Shown one piece after another: positions 8,021-14,455 of a stretch of 52,240 bases of DNA. Source of the DNA: an uncultured Flavobacteriaceae bacterium (GTDB taxonomy: Bacteria; Bacteroidota; Bacteroidia; Flavobacteriales; Flavobacteriaceae). The position numbers and the translations under genes are program-made. Under the pieces are notes generated by a model. It made no database searches. It saw only the letters and a list, made by a program, of their open reading frames with translations, and had not been told where the DNA came from. Positions within the stretch are counted from its first letter, which is position 1; each line of letters starts with the position of its first letter. The DNA lies in NCBI GenBank assembly GCA_943842245.1, contig CALTAJ010000004.1, forward strand, positions 1-52,240, written 5' to 3'.

Positions 8021-8272
8021 TTATTTGAGTTTTGTATTTATTGAGTCTAACAGATAAATCATTTCATCATATTTTACTTGTTCATCAAAATGCTGTTGAA
8101 TATGCTGTTGCCTTATGTCTGTAGGAGGATTCTTAATGTTCCTTATAATTCCTGATACCAATCCAATAAATGCTATAGTTCCAAAAAAAAGACATCCTGC
8201 TATGAAAATAGTAGTATTAACTGCGATAGTTGACAAAGGGTCTTTTAGATAATTTTTTAGCAATTGTTTCAT
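8021..8272 (-). CDS. Small membrane protein, unknown (83 aa)
   Basis: One or two membrane helices at about residues 14-44 (STIAVNTTIFIAGCLFFGTI, AFIGLVSGII), then a charged, Gln/Asp-rich helical tail (IQQHFDEQVKYDEMIYLLD). Family unknown. Its leader (AATTTAGGAATATG) resembles that of the next upstream gene (ATTTAGGAAAATG), another sign of shared 5' regions in this block. No repeat copy follows its stop. Confidence 0.55.
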   Translation of the reverse strand: MKQLLKNYLKDPLSTIAVNTTIFIAGCLFFGTIAFIGLVSGIIRNIKNPPTDIRQQHIQQHFDEQVKYDEMIYLLDSINTKLK

Positions 8273-8328
8273 ATTCCTAAATTTACTAATTCTATCTCAA
8301 AGTATTAGGGAGGGAGTTAGGAATTTAA

Positions 8329-8514
8329 TTAGTTTTTAAATTTTGGAAAGAAGTATTCTAAAAAGAAAGCCATTAGACAACAGATTCCAATAGCTAATAA
8401 ATAACCCTCTTCATCACTTATACCCATATAATTATCCCCTAAATGGGAAGTTGAAAGTATCATACCTGTAAAGAGAAGGAAGTAAAAAAAAAGCTTTTTT
8501 AAGAGGTTTTTCAT
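8329..8514 (-). CDS. Two-helix small membrane protein (61 aa)
   Basis: Two hydrophobic stretches: LFFYFLLFTGMILS at the N-terminus and YLLAIGICCLMAFFLEYFF at the C-terminus, with a polar loop HLGDNYMGISDEEG between. Family not recognised. Repeat copy F and its GATATTATAAG flank lie upstream and probably contain the promoter. Confidence 0.55.
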   Translation of the reverse strand: MKNLLKKLFFYFLLFTGMILSTSHLGDNYMGISDEEGYLLAIGICCLMAFFLEYFFPKFKN

Positions 8515-8540
8515 TTTCCTAAATATACTTATAATATCTC

Positions 8541-8592
8541 TACTCCGTGTTTTTCTTCCTGAACTTAATAAAGAGGAGATGCCGATGATTTA
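8541..8592 (-). repeat. 3' gene-associated repeat, copy F (GGAAG subtype)
   Basis: On the minus strand, TAAATCATCGGCATCTCC through TATTAAGTTCAGGAAG to ACGGAGTAGA. It begins six bases after the cupin gene's stop. Confidence 0.87.
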
Positions 8593-8598
8593 GGAAGT

Positions 8599-9069
8599 TT
8601 AAATAATAGGTATGATTTTATCATAATTTTCTTTTGAGAGCTTTTTTGTCCAAATGGTTTCACTATTTCCATAAATAGCAATATATGAAACATCCTTATT
8701 TGGTGTAGAACTATGCCAATGTTCAATGTTTTTACCACACTTTATAACATCTCCCTTTTTTAAAACAATAACATCTTTACCCTTTTCTTGATAGTATCCC
8801 TCTCCATCAACAATAATTAAAATTTGACCTGTTGAATGTTTATGCCAATCTAAAGTAGAATCTGATTGAAACGTAGCTTGTGTCAAATTATAATCAAAAT
8901 CTTCATCTGCAACAATAAGCCTTTTTAACCAAGCATTACCAATATAGTGGGTGTTTGGAGCTTTTTTTTCAATACTTAAATCTTGATTAATGAAAGACTC
9001 AATGTTATAACTTAAATCTTGTCCATATGAAACAATGCTTAAAAAGAAGACAATAATAAAGTTTTTCAT
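8599..9069 (-). CDS. Exported cupin-domain protein
   Basis: 156 residues with a signal peptide (MKNFIIVFFLSIVSYGQ). The cupin core is clear: WHKHSTGQILIIVDGEGYYQ (motif 1, metal-binding His-x-His) and KKGDVIKCGKNIEHWHSS (motif 2 with the late His). It ends with the strand pair VSYIAIYG. This matches small periplasmic cupins with a carboxymuconolactone-decarboxylase- or quercetinase-like metal site; the substrate cannot be inferred. Repeat F follows the stop almost directly. Confidence 0.85.
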   Translation of the reverse strand: MKNFIIVFFLSIVSYGQDLSYNIESFINQDLSIEKKAPNTHYIGNAWLKRLIVADEDFDYNLTQATFQSDSTLDWHKHSTGQILIIVDGEGYYQEKGKDVIVLKKGDVIKCGKNIEHWHSSTPNKDVSYIAIYGNSETIWTKKLSKENYDKIIPII

Positions 9070-9135
9070 TTGTATAATTTTCTATTTTGACAAAAATTTA
9101 AGCACAAAAGCTTAATTGAGGAGTGGTTATTTAAT

Positions 9136-9175
9136 TAGTCCCTGAACTTAATGAAGAGGATATACCGATGATTTA
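9136..9175 (-). repeat. 3' gene-associated repeat, copy G (GGGACTAAT subtype)
   Basis: On the minus strand, TAAATCATCGGTATATCC through CATTAAGTTCAGGGAC then TAATTAA. It starts eight bases after the stop at 9184 and lies upstream of the cupin gene. Same right-hand subtype as copy B. Confidence 0.87.
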
Positions 9176-9183
9176 GTACTATT

Positions 9184-9579
9184 TTATTCGTCTATCCTAT
9201 ATACCCTTCTATATATATGATTTTCATCATCTTCGAATATTGGAGCTAAATCAGAATCCCAAAAGTCATTATTCAAATTATCTAACTCTTTACTTACGTC
9301 GTGAGTCATTTTATAATGCTTATCACTAGTATAATTGCTTATTAAAAAATACCGGTACTTTTCAGCTTTATCGGAGTCTTTTACTTTATATAATTTATAA
9401 AAGTTTTTGCCAAAACCTGCTTTTTCAAGAATTTCATTTTTCTTGTTGTGGAATTTCATAAAATCTTCATATTGTTCATCTGGGATATTCATATAATGAA
9501 CACTTAACCTTTCTTGATTTTGAGAATATAAAGATGATGAAGTAATTATAAAAACAAATAGGATTAATAAATTTTTCAT
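9184..9579 (-). CDS. Exported protein of unknown function (131 aa)
   Basis: Start taken at ATG 9579; the longer frame to 9609 begins with TTG and would bury the leader. Signal peptide MKNLLILFVFIITSSSLYSQ. The mature part begins with a strand (RLSVHYMNIPDEQYEDFMKF) and contains two helices and an acidic C-terminus. Length and opening pattern recall the 250-residue exported protein at 12277 (RMYVNLHYVTVKSEDAQAHI), perhaps both ABM-like dimeric barrels. That relation is weak inference. The leader ends AATCAATCAAAATG, close to the shared leader. Confidence 0.6.
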   Translation of the reverse strand: MKNLLILFVFIITSSSLYSQNQERLSVHYMNIPDEQYEDFMKFHNKKNEILEKAGFGKNFYKLYKVKDSDKAEKYRYFLISNYTSDKHYKMTHDVSKELDNLNNDFWDSDLAPIFEDDENHIYRRVYRIDE

Positions 9580-9616
9580 TTTGATTGATTTATGAATGAT
9601 ATCCAACAATATACAA

Positions 9617-9650
9617 ATTACCCCTGAACTTAATGAATAGGATATGCCTA
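9617..9650 (-). repeat. 3' gene-associated repeat, copy H (GGGGTAATT subtype, partial)
   Basis: On the minus strand, TAGGCATATCCTATTCATT then AAGTTCAGGGGTAATT. It lacks the TAAATCATC start and abuts copy I with only about a dozen bases of extra sequence between, forming a tandem doublet without a gene. Confidence 0.8.
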
Positions 9651-9651
9651 T

Positions 9652-9806
9652 TCTACAATATCTCTACTCCGTGTTTTTCTTCCTGAACTTAATGAAGAGG
9701 AGATGCCTGCGGTTAAAAATAAAATGCCTCTAGCTAAGAGCGTTTGAATTACGCCCCCTCTATGCCAATAAACACCTAAGGTCAACCAAGCATTAATAAA
9801 TCCCTA
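9652..9806 (-). pseudogene. Decayed gene fragment reading into repeat copy I
   Basis: In one minus-strand frame, after an in-frame TAG, the translation FINAWLTLGVYWHRGG VIQTLLARGILFLTAG is protein-like: hydrophobic, with Trp and Gly well placed. It has no start codon or upstream open frame and runs straight into repeat copy I before stopping. I read it as the 3' remnant of a small membrane-protein gene, which would explain why the repeat follows it here. The parent family is not recognised. Confidence 0.35.
9664..9712 (-). repeat. 3' gene-associated repeat, copy I (GGAAG subtype)
   Basis: On the minus strand, CCGCAGGCATCTCC through CATTAAGTTCAGGAAG to ACGGAGTAGA and GATATTGTAGAA. It is followed immediately by copy H. 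Confidence 0.83.
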
Positions 9807-10001
9807 AAGCGCTATTTGTTATAACATTAGACAGGACATTTGAAGTGCAATGTGTGTAGTGTCTTAAATGGTAAGGTTATAGGGGTTATATACTAGTAAT
9901 TAAATCAAACTTCACTATTCAAGTTCTTGCTGCATTTGGTGAATTCTAGAAAGTAAAACTATGCTATCTGGATGCCCCCTTTAATCGAGGGTTTTTTTTT
10001 G
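9807..10001. other. Gene-free stretch before the DUF4242 gene
   Basis: No credible ORF on either strand. Near its right end CCC-tttaatcga-GGG followed by ten T (9977-10000) could be a weak plus-strand terminator. The minus- and plus-strand parts of the array meet about here. It may be the residue of deleted genes. Confidence 0.4.
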
Positions 10002-10039
10002 TAGATTAGTAGCTTATTAATTATAAATTAATTTAAATG
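10002..10039 (+). promoter_or_regulatory. Shared promoter/leader, copy 3
   Basis: Same 38-base arrangement ending in the ATG: TAGATTAGTAGCTTATTAA then TATAAATTAATTTAAATG. It precedes the DUF4242 gene. Confidence 0.65.
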
Positions 10040-10321
10040 AACAAGTACTTAATCAAAAGAGAAATTGAAGGTGCATCTCAAATTCCCAGTGATAAATTAG
10101 ATGAAATTGGACAAGGTTCTGAATCGGTACTAATTGCTATGAGGAAAGAAGAAAAAAAAATTGAACAGGAGCATAGCTATATTGCTGGGAATAATGTTTT
10201 TTGTGTCTATAATGCAGAATCTGAGGAAATAATAAAAGAACATGCTGAACGTGCAGGGGTTCCTGCTAATCAAATAACCTTAATTTCAAGCATATTGGAG
10301 CATAATACTAGCAATGACTAA
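10037..10321 (+). CDS. DUF4242 (nickel-binding-like) family protein
   Basis: 94 residues, normal length for DUF4242/SCO4226-like proteins. Features: the opening KYLIKREIEGASQIPSDKL, a central HSYIAGNNVFCVYNAESEE and EHAERAGVPANQITLISSI. Structurally known relatives are small ferredoxin-like proteins that can bind nickel through His residues; whether this one does is not shown by sequence. It has the shared leader, and its TAA stop is the first three bases of repeat J, so the unit is compact. Confidence 0.85.
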   Translation: MNKYLIKREIEGASQIPSDKLDEIGQGSESVLIAMRKEEKKIEQEHSYIAGNNVFCVYNAESEEIIKEHAERAGVPANQITLISSILEHNTSND

Positions 10322-10353
10322 ATCATCGGTACATCCTCCTGATTAAGTTTAGC
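10319..10353 (+). repeat. 3' gene-associated repeat, copy J (plus strand)
   Basis: TAAATCATCGGTACATCC through CTGATTAAGTTTAGC on the plus strand. The first TAA is the stop of the DUF4242 gene. The orientation flips together with the gene, compared with copies A-I. Confidence 0.83.
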
Positions 10354-10390
10354 ACTTCTAATTTTTTTAGCATAATTATTATACACTTGA

Positions 10391-11032
10391 ATGTTGCAAT
10401 TTATAAGTGTAAAAGATTACAAAAACGAAGAGTTTTGGAATAGCTTAACACATTTCATAGGTGTCATTCTTACAGTTTTAGGAATCCCTTTACTCTTCTA
10501 TTTTGACAATAAATTTACTAGTCTAAGTACGCTATCTATTATATTATTTTCTTTTGGCTTATTCTCCGTCTATTCATCTTCATCAGTTTATCATTTTGTC
10601 ATTAATCCTAGGCTTAAAAAGCGGTTTCAGATTCTTGATCATATAAGCATCTATTATCTCATTTTAGGCTCTTATGCACCTGTATGTTTAATAACACTAT
10701 ATGAGTATTCGGGGATTAATATTTTTATTGTAGTGCTTACCTTATCAATAGTAGGAACACTGAAAAAACTTTTTTTTACAGGGAGATTTAAAATCATTTC
10801 TCTTTTACTATACTTAGCGATGGGTTGGTTAATTGTTGTTGAGATTAACTTATTGTTTGAACTACTAGATTCTGAGGCAGAATTATTATTGATCATTGGC
10901 GGGCTATCCTACACTATTGGAATTATTTTTTATACTCTTGATAAGATTAAGTATTTTCACTCTATCTGGCACCTATTTGTTTTAACAGGCTCAGTTTTGC
11001 ATTACTTGATGATCGTATTATATATTGTCTAA
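10391..11032 (+). CDS. Hemolysin III/AdipoR-family membrane protein
   Basis: 213 residues with seven predicted helices. The family motifs are present: an N-terminal EFWNSLTHFIGVIL, the SSSVYHFV motif after the second helix, an Asp in LDHISIYYLILGSYAP, and the C-terminal HSIWHLFVLTGSVLHY, which carries the zinc-ligand His residues of the PAQR/HlyIII fold. The E. coli relative is TrhA (YqfA). The substrate is unknown; lipid amide hydrolysis is proposed for the superfamily. The promoter lies in the 37 bases after repeat J. Confidence 0.9.
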   Translation: MLQFISVKDYKNEEFWNSLTHFIGVILTVLGIPLLFYFDNKFTSLSTLSIILFSFGLFSVYSSSSVYHFVINPRLKKRFQILDHISIYYLILGSYAPVCLITLYEYSGINIFIVVLTLSIVGTLKKLFFTGRFKIISLLLYLAMGWLIVVEINLLFELLDSEAELLLIIGGLSYTIGIIFYTLDKIKYFHSIWHLFVLTGSVLHYLMIVLYIV

Positions 11033-11087
11033 ATGACCAGCAAATCCTTATAAAAATTTTAAATCTGTAAACCATAAATCAAAAGAA

Positions 11088-11636
11088 ATGAGAATCTTAA
11101 TTGTTACCATTCTTTTACCATTTTTTATTCAAAGCCAACAACCTTCGAGTGGTAATTATGGAAGCGCCAATGTAGAAGAAGTAAATAATCTGGTTAAATT
11201 TGATAAAAGTGATAAAAGCTGGATGTTAAATATTACTGGGTCAAAATTTTATCATAATGAGTTCATATCAACAATTGTCAAAGGAAAAAAAATTAAGGTC
11301 AAGTATGACGCATTTGATGATTATATGCGTTTACAGGTTGGGCCTAATCTTTTTACTTATCCTAAAAATGAAATTTTACTTTTAGATAATAAGGAATCTT
11401 GGATTACACATGGTAATAGTTGGTTTAGAATATTACTCGAAAATAACGGTTTTAAATATTTATTAAAACCAATTGCCAAATTTTATCCAGCGGAAAAAGC
11501 ATCTGAATATTCAGAAAGAACACCTCCTAAATTTAAAATTAATTATACATTTTACTCCTTGAAAGATGATAATATCATTTTATTAAAAAGGAAGGAGATA
11601 AAAAAAATGGGGTTAAAAAAAATGCTTGAATACTAA
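11088..11636 (+). CDS. Exported protein, unknown (182 aa)
   Basis: Signal peptide MRILIVTILLPFFIQSQQ. The mature region is mixed beta with VNNLVKFDKSDKSWMLNITG, GKKIKVKYDAFDDYMRLQV and a basic C-terminus (LKRKEIKKMGLKK). The opening 'phrase' KIKVKYDAFDDYMRL resembles flavobacterial exported proteins of unknown function, but I cannot name the family. No repeat follows the stop; a 106-base AT-rich gap precedes the next gene. Confidence 0.5.
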   Translation: MRILIVTILLPFFIQSQQPSSGNYGSANVEEVNNLVKFDKSDKSWMLNITGSKFYHNEFISTIVKGKKIKVKYDAFDDYMRLQVGPNLFTYPKNEILLLDNKESWITHGNSWFRILLENNGFKYLLKPIAKFYPAEKASEYSERTPPKFKINYTFYSLKDDNIILLKRKEIKKMGLKKMLEY

Positions 11637-11742
11637 TATAAATATACTTAAAGTGAATTTTTTTAAATTAATAGTTATACACTCTTTATTGAATTCAAAT
11701 ACTCTTGGTATATTGTAGTTTTTAAAGATAAATATAGTTTAA

Positions 11743-12147
11743 ATGAAAAAGTATTTTATAGCGTTTATTTCAGCATTTGTAGCAGCTGCAGTTGCAAGTA
11801 TTTTACCAGGAATACTATTCTACGGACCAAAGCAAGCTGAATTTAGTAAGCTTTTCCCTGGCGTAGTAAATGAGACTCCAGATCCTATTTTTATGATGAT
11901 TAGTGGTGTATCACTAATTATTTTATGGATAATTAGCTTTGATAAAATGAGAGTAAATGATTTTAAAAATGGCGCCATTACTGGAATATGGTTTGGTGCT
12001 TTAACTTTTGCTTTCTTTGGTTTTCAGTTTATGGGAATAACTAACATTGTTTCAGTTCAATTTGTTCTTACTGATATATTCTTTTCTTCAATTGTTGGTG
12101 CTTTACAAGGAGCTGTAATAGGTTGGTCTCTTGGGAAATTTGGGTAA
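11743..12147 (+). CDS. Four-helix membrane protein, unknown (134 aa)
   Basis: Helices at about residues 4-27 (AFISAFVAAAVASILPGILF), 50-66, 77-98 (GAITGIWFGALTFAFFGF) and 108-130 (IVGALQGAVIGWSLGKFG). The conserved-looking GAITGIWFG and GALQGAVIGW pair resembles small DUF1761-like membrane proteins, but assignment is tentative. Upstream it carries TATTGTAG and a leader ending TATAGTTTAAATG. Diverged repeat copy K begins about 25 bases after the stop. Confidence 0.5.
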   Translation: MKKYFIAFISAFVAAAVASILPGILFYGPKQAEFSKLFPGVVNETPDPIFMMISGVSLIILWIISFDKMRVNDFKNGAITGIWFGALTFAFFGFQFMGITNIVSVQFVLTDIFFSSIVGALQGAVIGWSLGKFG

Positions 12148-12172
12148 ATATTTAATTAAAATCCTCACTTTT

Positions 12173-12228
12173 TATATCATTCATAATCCCTTCATCAAGT
12201 TCCGTAAGAAAAACACATAGTAGAAATA
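12173..12228 (+). repeat. 3' gene-associated repeat, copy K (diverged, GGAAG subtype)
   Basis: TATATCATTCATAATCCC then CTTCATCAAGTTCCGTAAG and AAAAACACATAGTAGAAATA. It aligns over about 55 bases with copies A and I, including the TATTGTAGA flank, with roughly ten mismatches. It sits between the four-helix membrane protein and leader copy 4, giving the same order gene-repeat-promoter-gene. Confidence 0.72.
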
Positions 12229-12241
12229 TTGTAGAGTTTTC

Positions 12242-12279
12242 TATATTAGCAGCGTATTAATCATAAATCAATTAAAATG
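12242..12279 (+). promoter_or_regulatory. Shared promoter/leader, copy 4
   Basis: TATATTAGCAGCGTATTAA then TCATAAATCAATTAAAATG, directly after repeat K and its TATTGTAG flank. Two or three differences from copies 1 and 2. Confidence 0.7.
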
Positions 12280-13029
12280 AAAAAAATAATAATTTTACTA
12301 TTCTTTTTTTGCATTAGTTTCTCCTATGCTCAACAAAGAATGTACGTCAATCTTCACTATGTTACAGTAAAAAGCGAAGATGCACAAGCCCATATTAATA
12401 GTGAAAAAGAATATTTTTCAAAAGGACATAAAGCAGCTATTGATAATGGAAATAAAATTGGCTGGGATATGTGGAGATTAGAAAATCCAGGCTACAGGGA
12501 AAATCATACAACTTTTGTTTATGCTCACATACAAGACCCTGACAAATCTGCAAATATGGGTGGTGGAAACGGAAATAATTTTTCTGAAAGTGAACTAGCG
12601 ATGGTTAGAAAAAAATGGGGAGATAGGGTTGTTAAATCAGGACTAGTAACTGTTTCTTACAAGGGTGGATTTGTCCCATCGGCTGACCAAGAGCCAGCAA
12701 AATTCGCTGTATTAGACTGGATGATGGTTGACCCTACTGATTTTTATGATTATGAGCAGATGGAATTAAAAACTTTTTTACCAATGCAAAAATCTAACAA
12801 GTATTTAAAAGGTTGGGGGCTTCATAAAGTCATAACACCAAGGAATAATAATCTTGAAGGTTCTGATTATGTTGTTGCAAGATTTTTTAACAATATGTCA
12901 GACATTTATGACATGATGGATCAAACAAATCCAATGGGTAAGAGTATGAAAGCAACTATGAAGAAAATCACCAATTTAAGAACTATAAAAAGAAGCCAGG
13001 TTTTAAGATTGGTTCTTTCAGAAAGATAA
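12277..13029 (+). CDS. Exported protein of unknown function (250 aa)
   Basis: Signal peptide MKKIIILLFFFCISFSYAQ. The mature protein has two halves that each open with a strand followed by helices and aromatic strands: RMYVNLHYVTVKSEDAQAHI ... WDMWRLENPG, then FAVLDWMMVDPTDFYDYEQM ... LKGWGLHKVI. This suggests a duplicated ferredoxin-like (ABM-like) barrel. No catalytic residues are obvious. It has its own leader (copy 4) and a strong terminator, so it is a stand-alone unit at the right edge of the repeat array. Confidence 0.6.
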   Translation: MKKIIILLFFFCISFSYAQQRMYVNLHYVTVKSEDAQAHINSEKEYFSKGHKAAIDNGNKIGWDMWRLENPGYRENHTTFVYAHIQDPDKSANMGGGNGNNFSESELAMVRKKWGDRVVKSGLVTVSYKGGFVPSADQEPAKFAVLDWMMVDPTDFYDYEQMELKTFLPMQKSNKYLKGWGLHKVITPRNNNLEGSDYVVARFFNNMSDIYDMMDQTNPMGKSMKATMKKITNLRTIKRSQVLRLVLSER

Positions 13030-13052
13030 TTTTTTACATTAAGTATTTTAAA

Positions 13053-13075
13053 CCCTCCCAAGTGGAGGGTTTTTT
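13053..13075 (+). terminator. Terminator after the 250-aa exported protein
   Basis: CCCTCCCAAGTGGAGGG followed by TTTTTTATT. The same 17-base hairpin, loop included, occurs on the minus strand at 4109-4125. Confidence 0.85.
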
Positions 13076-13149
13076 ATTAAACTATATTTATAATCTTCAT
13101 CATTAATTTCCGGAGCTTATAATTCTCTTAGATTTTGTTTCTTTATAAT

Positions 13150-13992
13150 ATGAAAGATTCTTTTCGTTACGCGCTAATTTCATTAATAGCTTTTTCAATT
13201 ACCTATTCTTTAACTTTATTTATTCAAAATGAACTGATAACTAATGCTGTAATAATTTCCTTTTTATTACAATGGTTTTTATTTTTCCCAGCATATTTTT
13301 ATCAAACTGAAAAATTTTATGATATTTCGGGGAGTATCAATTACATATTAATAGTTAGTTATATATATATTAATAATTATATAACTTATGGCTTTAATAT
13401 TGGTAATCTTGTCCTATCATTTTTGATTTTTGTCTGGGCAATAAGATTAGGGATGTTTTTATTTTTAAGAATCCAAAAGGATGGAGAGGATAAGAGGTTT
13501 GGAAGCATTAAACCGTCTGCAACTAAATTTTTTATGACTTGGACAATACAGGCAACATGGGTTTCTATTTGTTCACTTTGTGCGTTAACTGGAATTTCAA
13601 GTAATAGTGGTGTCGTTATAAATAATTTGTTTTTTTTAGGATTAACATTTTTTATAGTTGGTTTTTTTATAGAGGTGGTTGCTGATATTCAAAAGACAAA
13701 ATTCAGGAAAAATCCAAAAAACAAAAATAATTTTATCACCACAGGGCTCTGGGCCTACTCAAGACATCCCAATTATTTAGGAGAAATTTCAATTTGGACG
13801 GGTATTTCAATCATCTCTTTTTCATCACTTTCCAACTTACAATACGTTACATTAATTTCACCAATTTTCACCTATGTCCTTTTAGTATATGTTAGTGGAG
13901 TGAACCTCTTGGAAGAAAGTGGAAATAAAAAATGGGGCCATCTTAAAGGCTATAAAGAATATATTCAAAAAACACCTCGTCTTTTATTTTAA
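13150..13992 (+). CDS. DUF1295 (steroid 5-alpha-reductase-like) membrane protein
   Basis: 280 residues from ATG 13150; a TTG-initiated extension to 13135 is not needed. About seven helices. The C-terminal signature NFITTGLWAYSRHPNYLGE, then IWTGISIISFSSL and a late KGYKEYIQKTPRLL, identify the DUF1295 branch of the isoprenylcysteine methyltransferase/5-alpha-reductase superfamily. An NAD(P)H-dependent membrane reductase role is known only for distant relatives. It is the first ordinary-length gene after the array. Confidence 0.88.
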   Translation: MKDSFRYALISLIAFSITYSLTLFIQNELITNAVIISFLLQWFLFFPAYFYQTEKFYDISGSINYILIVSYIYINNYITYGFNIGNLVLSFLIFVWAIRLGMFLFLRIQKDGEDKRFGSIKPSATKFFMTWTIQATWVSICSLCALTGISSNSGVVINNLFFLGLTFFIVGFFIEVVADIQKTKFRKNPKNKNNFITTGLWAYSRHPNYLGEISIWTGISIISFSSLSNLQYVTLISPIFTYVLLVYVSGVNLLEESGNKKWGHLKGYKEYIQKTPRLLF

Positions 13993-14166
13993 TTAGCGAT
14001 TTGGAGAGTATCATATCTTAAGAGGATTGGTTAGGCTATGGAATATCTCTACCAATAAAATTATTATGAAAAAAGGGTTTAAAATTCTTTAGAGTATTAT
14101 TTTTTAGTATTGCCTAAAGGGTTTGTAACTTCACGACTTATTCTTTAAAACTTAATAATAAAAATT

Positions 14167-14391
14167 ATGGACAGTGAAACCTTTCATAAACTTGAGAAGT
14201 TTAAAAATCAAATAGATTTAAAAGTTAAAAGTGGAATACATTCTCATTATGTTTTAGAACAATTTGATACGATTGGAGAATTATTTGGTTTAAGTGAAAA
14301 TTTATTAATAGATGATTCTAATGAAGAGTATTATGATGAATTAAATATATATTTAATTAATAGTCTAATTAAAGAAGTATATAAAAAGTAG
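14167..14391 (+). CDS. Small acidic hypothetical protein (74 aa)
   Basis: An all-alpha-looking, soluble protein starting MDSETFHKLEKFKNQIDLKV, with acidic DDSNEEYYDELN and a helical tail. No family recognised. It is preceded by a 174-base AT-rich gap and followed 64 bases later by the M28 peptidase gene. Start ATG has an A-rich upstream context. Confidence 0.5.
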   Translation: MDSETFHKLEKFKNQIDLKVKSGIHSHYVLEQFDTIGELFGLSENLLIDDSNEEYYDELNIYLINSLIKEVYKK

Positions 14392-14455
14392 CCAAATCCG
14401 ACATAAATAGCTAAAAGCTATATCTTAGAAGTATTAAAAATTAAATCTATTAAAT

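Noticed and set aside
4830..9825. 14-mer GTTATAACAAATAG at 4830-4843 (+) and 9812-9825 (-), reminiscent of Vibrio attC ends
   Set aside because: No matching complementary core site or fold was found beside either copy; a 14-mer in AT-rich DNA can occur by chance.
13095..13118. Twelfth repeat copy after the terminator at 13053
   Set aside because: AATCTTCATCATTAATTTCC resembles the repeat core only with an insertion and several mismatches; position fits but similarity is too weak.
13135..13149. Longer starts for several genes (for example 13135, 18703, 33175, 4026, 9609, 46018)
   Set aside because: These begin with TTG or GTG, while a nearby ATG gives a proper signal peptide or family-length N-terminus. 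The exception is 37902, where GTG is the best choice.
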